Shown here piece by piece: positions 59,875-64,000 of a DNA stretch of 64,000 nt (within the stretch, counting starts at the first letter, position 1; each line of letters starts with the position of its first letter). The notes beneath the pieces were generated by a model, which saw nothing but the letters and a program-made list of their open reading frames with translations, searched no databases and was not told the origin of the DNA. The stretch lies in the NCBI RefSeq assembly GCF_022213955.1, contig NZ_JAKNTW010000015.1, forward strand, positions 95,997 to 159,996, read 5' to 3'. The DNA comes from Dolomitihabitans soli (GTDB lineage Bacteria > Actinomycetota > Actinomycetes > Streptosporangiales > Streptosporangiaceae). Made by a program: the position numbers and the translations under genes.

Positions 59875-61080
59875 TCAGCGGGCCTCGGAGAGGAGCTTGT
59901 GGAGGCGGCTGACGCCCTCGACCAGGTCGTCGTCGCCCAGGGCGTAGGAGAGGCGGAAGTAGCCGGGGGTGCCGAACGCCTCGCCGGGGACGACCGCGAC
60001 CTCGGCCTCCTCCAGGACCAGCTCGGCCAGTTCGGCGGAGGTCTGCGGGCGGCTGCCGCGCAGCTCCTTGCCGAGCAGCGCCTTCACCGAGGGGTAGACG
60101 TAGAACGCGCCGAACGGCTCGGGGCACAACACGCCCGGGATCTCGTTCAGCATGCGGACCATCGTCTGGCGGCGGCGGTCGAACGCCTCCCGCATCCGCG
60201 CGACGGCCGACAGGTCGCCGGAGACGGCGGCGAGGGCGGCGGCCTGGGCCACGTTGGAGACGTTGGAGGTGGCGTGCGACTGGAGGTTGGCGGCGGCCTT
60301 GATCACGTCCTTGGCGCCGATCATCCAGCCGACCCGCCAGCCGGTCATCGCGTAGGTCTTCGCGACGCCGTTGACGATGACCACCCGGTCGCCCAGCTCC
60401 GGGACGGCGGTGGCGATGCTGGTGAACTCGGTCTCGCCGTACACGAGGTGCTCGTAGATCTCGTCGGTGACCACCCACAGGCCGTGCTCGGCGGCCCAGC
60501 GGCCGATGGCCACGACCTGGTCGGCGCTGTAGACGGCGCCGGTCGGGTTGGACGGCGAGACGAACAGCAGGACCTTGGTGCGCTCGGTGCGGGCGGCTTC
60601 GAGCTGCTCCACGTCGGCCAGGTAGCCGGTGGTCTCGTCGGTGACGACATCGACCTGGACGCCGCCGGCCAGCTTGATCGCCTCGGGGTAGGTGGTCCAG
60701 TAGGGGGCGATGACCAGGACCTCGTCACCCGGGTCGAGCAGCGTGGCGAACGTCTGGTAGACCGCCTGCTTGCCGCCGTTGGTGACCAGCACCTGCGAGG
60801 CGTCGACCTGGTAGCCGGAGTCGCGGAGCGTCTTCTCGGCGATGGCCTTCCTCAGCTCGGGCAGGCCGCCGGCGGGAGTGTACTTGTGGAAGCGCGGGAT
60901 GCGGCAGGCCTCGACGGCCGCCTCGACGATGTAGTCGGGAGTCGGGAAGTCGGGCTCGCCCGCACCGAAGCCGATGACCGGACGCCCGGCGGCCTTCATG
61001 GCCTTGGCCTTGGCGTCCACGGCCAGAGTCGCTGACTCGGAGATGGCGGAGATACGCGCTGAGATGCGAGGTCGGGTCAT
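59875..61080 (-). CDS. aspC: Aspartate aminotransferase (class I/II, Ib subgroup)
   Basis: The 401-residue PLP enzyme interconverts aspartate and 2-oxoglutarate with oxaloacetate and glutamate. Features are [14 protein letters not shown] (residue about 36), [44 protein letters not shown], the Schiff-base Lys in [17 protein letters not shown] and Arg in [11 protein letters not shown] 61080 starts [10 protein letters not shown], as in the family; ATG 61089 three codons upstream is also possible. It is monocistronic, divergent from the tRNA-Trp/secE region. Confidence 0.93.
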   Translation of the reverse strand: MTRPRISARISAISESATLAVDAKAKAMKAAGRPVIGFGAGEPDFPTPDYIVEAAVEACRIPRFHKYTPAGGLPELRKAIAEKTLRDSGYQVDASQVLVTNGGKQAVYQTFATLLDPGDEVLVIAPYWTTYPEAIKLAGGVQVDVVTDETTGYLADVEQLEAARTERTKVLLFVSPSNPTGAVYSADQVVAIGRWAAEHGLWVVTDEIYEHLVYGETEFTSIATAVPELGDRVVIVNGVAKTYAMTGWRVGWMIGAKDVIKAAANLQSHATSNVSNVAQAAALAAVSGDLSAVARMREAFDRRRQTMVRMLNEIPGVLCPEPFGAFYVYPSVKALLGKELRGSRPQTSAELAELVLEEAEVAVVPGEAFGTPGYFRLSYALGDDDLVEGVSRLHKLLSEAR

Positions 61081-61272
61081 GCCCTCCATGTTTCCAGACG
61101 GGCAGGGCTGGTACCTCCTCATATCCCGTGAGCAGGGTCATCGGGTTCCGGTTCGACGTCCGCCGCATTCACCCGTAGACTGCCGCAAGGCCTTGCTGCT
61201 AATTGTTGCGTGGCGGGCCGGTGAGTCACGGACCGATCTCCGGCCGAGCCGGGGTAGGGTGGGTCACTACCT

Positions 61273-61345
61273 AGGGCACTAGCGCAATTGGTAGCGCACC
61301 GGTCTCCAAAACCGGCGGTTGGGGGTTCGAGTCCCTCGTGCCCTG
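61273..61345 (+). tRNA. tRNA-Trp (anticodon CCA)
   Basis: A complete cloverleaf of 73 nt: acceptor AGGGCAC with GTGCCCT, D-arm around GCGCAATTGGTAGCGC, anticodon stem CCGGT/ACCGG closing the loop CTCCAAA (anticodon CCA), T-arm with GTTCGAG, and discriminator G. The 3' CCA is not encoded. Its position before secE matches the usual actinobacterial order. Confidence 0.97.
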
Positions 61346-61422
61346 CGAAAAGCGGCCCGCGCGGCAATGGCGTGTAGGCGCGCCGCTGGCCGCGATGGAC
61401 CACGACAGATCAGGTGAGGACT

Positions 61423-61671
61423 GTGGCGATCGACACGCGCGGCGAAACCGCAGACAAGCCAAGGCCGAGCGGTGAGAAGAAGCGAACTTCTCCCGCCCTC
61501 TTCTATCGGCAGATCGTTGCGGAGCTTCGCAAGGTCATCTGGCCCACGCGCAAGGATCTCATCAACTACACCATCATCGTCATGGTCTTCGTTCTGATCA
61601 TGGTTGGGATCGTGTCCGCGCTAGACTTCCTGCTTACGGAGGGTGTGCTGGCCATATTCGGCGGTTCCTGA
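61423..61671 (+). CDS. secE: Preprotein translocase subunit SecE
   Basis: The 82-residue membrane component of the SecYEG channel has a short hydrophilic start, the amphipathic [20 protein letters not shown] (residues about 31-50) and one membrane helix [20 protein letters not shown] 61423 was chosen next to AGGTGAGGA; GTG 61414 is a second candidate. It sits between tRNA-Trp and nusG, as is conserved in the group. Confidence 0.95.
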   Translation: MAIDTRGETADKPRPSGEKKRTSPALFYRQIVAELRKVIWPTRKDLINYTIIVMVFVLIMVGIVSALDFLLTEGVLAIFGGS

Positions 61672-61735
61672 GCCGGATACCGGCGGCTGCACCCGCCGGA
61701 AGACCAGAACATCCGACGAAAGAGAAAGAGTCACC

Positions 61736-62584
61736 GTGTCCGAGTCCCCACTGTCGGCCGGCGAGTCCCGCGAAGAGTGGGAGGGCGAGCCGGAAGAGGC
61801 GACCAAGCCCGCCGACGAGATCGTCGACGAGCAGCAGCCTGCAGAGCTCGACGAGACCGATTCGGAGCTCGACGAGACCGAGCGATCCGTCGAGGAGTCC
61901 GCAGCGGACGAGCCCGCCGAGCCTGGCGAGGGTGACGAGTCCGCGGCGGTAGACGAGCCCGCGGCCGTTGACGAAGACGGTGACATCGTTCCCGAGGTCG
62001 ACCCGGTCGAGGAGTTCAAGCGCCAGATGCGCGGCCTCCCGGGGGAGTGGTACGTCATCCACTCCTACGCGGGATACGAGAACCGGGTGAAGTCCAACAT
62101 CGAGAGCCGCACCGGGTCCCTCAACATGGAGGACTACATCTTCCAGGTCGAGGTGCCCACGCACACCGTGACCGAGTTCAAGAGCGGCAAGAAGGTTCCC
62201 GTCAAGGAGCGTGTGCTCCCCGGCTACGTGCTGGTCAGGATGGACCTCTCCGACGAGTCCTGGGCCGCGGTCCGCAACACGCCGGGCGTCACCGGCTTCG
62301 TGGGTCTCTCCAACAAGCCCAGCCCGCTCAACCTCGACGAGGTCGCCAAGCTGCTCGCGCCCGAACCGGCCGAGGAGACCAAGAAGGCCGCGTCCAAGGC
62401 CGCCACGGCCACCGTCGACTTCGAGGTCGGCGAGTCGGTCACGGTCATGGACGGACCCTTCGCCACGCTGCCCGCCACGGTCAGCGAGATCAGTGCCGAG
62501 TCGCAGAAGCTCAAGGTGCTGGTGTCGATCTTCGGTCGTGAGACTCCGGTGGAACTCTCGTTCAACCAGGTCTCGAAGATCTGA
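61736..62584 (+). CDS. nusG: Transcription termination/antitermination protein NusG
   Basis: The 282-residue protein has an acidic, Glu/Asp-rich N-terminal extension of about 95 residues, characteristic of actinobacterial NusG. An NGN domain follows ([44 protein letters not shown]), then a C-terminal KOW domain ([20 protein letters not shown]). It binds RNA polymerase and links it to Rho or ribosomes. GTG 61736 has only a weak AAAGAG upstream. The frame continues upstream without conserved features. Confidence 0.95.
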   Translation: MSESPLSAGESREEWEGEPEEATKPADEIVDEQQPAELDETDSELDETERSVEESAADEPAEPGEGDESAAVDEPAAVDEDGDIVPEVDPVEEFKRQMRGLPGEWYVIHSYAGYENRVKSNIESRTGSLNMEDYIFQVEVPTHTVTEFKSGKKVPVKERVLPGYVLVRMDLSDESWAAVRNTPGVTGFVGLSNKPSPLNLDEVAKLLAPEPAEETKKAASKAATATVDFEVGESVTVMDGPFATLPATVSEISAESQKLKVLVSIFGRETPVELSFNQVSKI

Positions 62585-62677
62585 CAACACGCTTACACTG
62601 GTAAGTCGTCCCCACGGTTGTGAGGTGTCCCCTCATGCCCTGGGGGATCTGTAGGAAAAGGACCCGGAGAAGGACAC

Positions 62678-63112
62678 ATGCCTCCTAAGCAGAAGAAGAT
62701 TTCGGCGCTGGTCAAGGTCCAGTTGCCTGCCGGCCAGGCCACCCCGGCCCCGCCGGTCGGTACCGCCCTCGGCCCGCACGGCGTCAACATCATGGACTTC
62801 GTGAAGCAGTACAACGCTGCGACCGACGCCCAGCGGGGAAACATCATCCCCGTCGAGATCACCATTTTCGAAGACCGCAGCTTCACCTTCATCACGAAGA
62901 CGCCCCCGGCGCCCGAGCTGATCAAGAAGGCCGCCGGTCTCGACAAGGGCAGCGCCGTGCCGCACCGCGACAAGGTGGGCAAGCTCACCAAGGACCAGCT
63001 GCGCCAGATCGCCGAGACCAAGATGCAGGACCTCAACGCCAACGACATCGAGGCCGCTGAGAAGACCATCGCCGGCACCGCCCGGTCGATGGGCATCACC
63101 ATCGGCGACTGA
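62678..63112 (+). CDS. rplK: 50S ribosomal protein L11
   Basis: The 144-residue protein is typical of L11: [20 protein letters not shown] near residue 13, [32 protein letters not shown] and the C-terminal RNA-binding part ending [13 protein letters not shown]. It forms part of the GTPase-associated centre, the target of thiopeptides. ATG 62678 follows GGAGAAGGA. It is cotranscribed with rplA. Confidence 0.97.
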   Translation: MPPKQKKISALVKVQLPAGQATPAPPVGTALGPHGVNIMDFVKQYNAATDAQRGNIIPVEITIFEDRSFTFITKTPPAPELIKKAAGLDKGSAVPHRDKVGKLTKDQLRQIAETKMQDLNANDIEAAEKTIAGTARSMGITIGD

Positions 63113-63190
63113 CGCCCCGCACCACGTAACCCAGTGGGAGGGCCACGCGCTGGCCCGCACCACGACCACTCGAAGCAACAGGAGTGAGCA

Positions 63191-63907
63191 GTGAAGCGCA
63201 GCAAGAGCTACCGCAACGCGGAGAGCCAGATCGATCGCGACCGGCTCTACAACCCGATCGACGCGGTGAAGCTGGTCAAGGAGACCTCGATCGCCAAGTT
63301 CGACTCCACCCTCGAGGTGGCGTTGCGACTGGGCGTCGACCCCCGCAAGGCCGACCAGATCGTCCGCGGCACCGTCAACCTCCCGCACGGCACCGGCAAG
63401 ACCGCCCGGGTCCTGGTCTTCGCGACCGGTGACCGTGCCGAGGAGGCCCGCGAGGCCGGCGCCGACATCGTGGGCGCCGACGAGCTGATCGAAGAGATCG
63501 CCAAGGGCAACCGCCTGGGCGAGTTCGACGCGGTGGTCGCCACGCCCGACCTCATGGGCAAGGTCGGCCGCCTGGGCCGGGTGCTCGGCCCCCGCGGTCT
63601 CATGCCGAACCCCAAGTCCGGCACCGTCACCCCGGCCGTGGCCAAGGCCGTGTCCGAGATCAAGGGTGGCAAGATCGAGTTCCGTGTCGACAGGCACGCC
63701 AACCTGCACTTCATCATCGGCCGTTCGTCGTTCAGTGAGCGCCAGCTCATCGAGAACTACGCCGCCGCGCTCGATGAGGTGCTTCGTCTCAAGCCGTCCG
63801 CGGCCAAGGGCCGTTACCTCAAGAAGGTCGTTTTCGCCTCGTCCATGGGCCCCGGCATTCCGGTCGACCCCAATGTGACGCGCTCGCTGACCGGCGAAGA
63901 CGCCTGA
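63191..63907 (+). CDS. rplA: 50S ribosomal protein L1
   Basis: The 238-residue protein matches L1: [20 protein letters not shown] at the start, [60 protein letters not shown] and [15 protein letters not shown]. It forms the L1 stalk and may repress its own operon by binding the mRNA leader. GTG 63191 follows AGGAGTGAGC. Normally rplJ and rplL would follow, but the sequence breaks down after the stop. Confidence 0.97.
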   Translation: MKRSKSYRNAESQIDRDRLYNPIDAVKLVKETSIAKFDSTLEVALRLGVDPRKADQIVRGTVNLPHGTGKTARVLVFATGDRAEEAREAGADIVGADELIEEIAKGNRLGEFDAVVATPDLMGKVGRLGRVLGPRGLMPNPKSGTVTPAVAKAVSEIKGGKIEFRVDRHANLHFIIGRSSFSERQLIENYAAALDEVLRLKPSAAKGRYLKKVVFASSMGPGIPVDPNVTRSLTGEDA

Positions 63908-64000
63908 CGATCACGTTCGACAGAGGGGCCGCCGCCGGGCGGGCGGGGGGCCCCGGCGGGGTGGGGCGGGTGGGGGGGGGGGGGCCGGGGAACCCCCGGT
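63908..64000. other. Low-quality contig end
   Basis: After the rplA stop the sequence turns into G-dominated strings, including an uninterrupted run of about 13 G near 63971-63983. This is unlike the rplA-rplJ leader expected here. No feature can be supported. Confidence 0.7.

Overview
The window is GC-rich DNA with strong third-position GC bias, GTG/TTG starts, GGAGG-type ribosome binding sites and terminator hairpins without U-tracts. Together with many ECF sigma factors, class F sortases, a serC/gltA/pdxH stretch, a MerR fused to a mycothiol-dependent-isomerase-like domain and tRNA-Trp-secE-nusG-rplK-rplA, this points to a filamentous actinomycete, probably Streptosporangiaceae-like (Nonomuraea/Streptosporangium; inferred, no database search was possible). 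No phage, transposase, integrase or CRISPR array was recognised. The right end (after about 63,908) decays into G-runs and looks like a poor contig terminus. Layout: 1-9.5 kb holds a small membrane protein, a DksA/TraR-type zinc-finger protein, a GT2 glycosyltransferase, a CbiM(N)-CbiQ-CbiO nickel/cobalt ECF transporter with a possible Nur box over its promoter, a K+ channel with RCK domain, a STAS anti-sigma antagonist, an SDR plus enoyl-CoA hydratase pair, and a rhomboid protease. 9.6-20.4 kb holds a secreted asparaginase-like protein, a two-component pair whose genes overlap tail to tail, serC, a large membrane protein with an extracellular type-1 periplasmic-binding fold, citrate synthase, pdxH and an MFS exporter. 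20.6-32.4 kb holds a DtxR/IdeR regulator, a PAS-GAF-PP2C-HATPase phosphatase, an alpha/beta hydrolase, a second two-component system, a CPBP protease with a previously hidden 53-aa membrane ORF on its tail, a MarR-controlled extradiol dioxygenase/quinone-reductase cluster with four palindromic operators, and a secreted family-9-like pectate lyase. 32.6-43.6 kb holds an acyl-CoA dehydrogenase, a secreted C39-like peptidase, two consecutive surface-protein/class F sortase pairs, a MerR fusion regulator, a small secreted protein, a thiolase, a 41-bp minisatellite and a small basic ORF. 43.6-49.7 kb holds a sugar ABC importer operon with repeated CTATACCGG operator-like sites, a long acyl-CoA dehydrogenase and a methyltransferase. 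49.8-59.8 kb is the most unusual stretch: two tandem AfsR/LuxR-type NB-ARC ATPases that lack any DNA-binding domain, followed by three sigma-factor/membrane-protein couples (one ECF, two SigE-like) with overlapping genes, interrupted by an adenosine deaminase on the other strand. 59.9-63.9 kb is housekeeping: aspartate aminotransferase, tRNA-Trp, secE, nusG, rplK, rplA. Functional themes: signal transduction is over-represented (two two-component systems, three sigma/anti-sigma-like couples, STAS, PP2C, NB-ARC, DtxR, MarR, MerR), together with surface display and secretion (sortases, pectate lyase, C39 peptidase, rhomboid, CPBP) and acyl-CoA metabolism. Several start codons were reassigned from ribosome binding sites or family knowledge (CbiM GTG 3151, STAS ATG 6797, sugar-binding protein TTG 46730), and these are stated in the entries.
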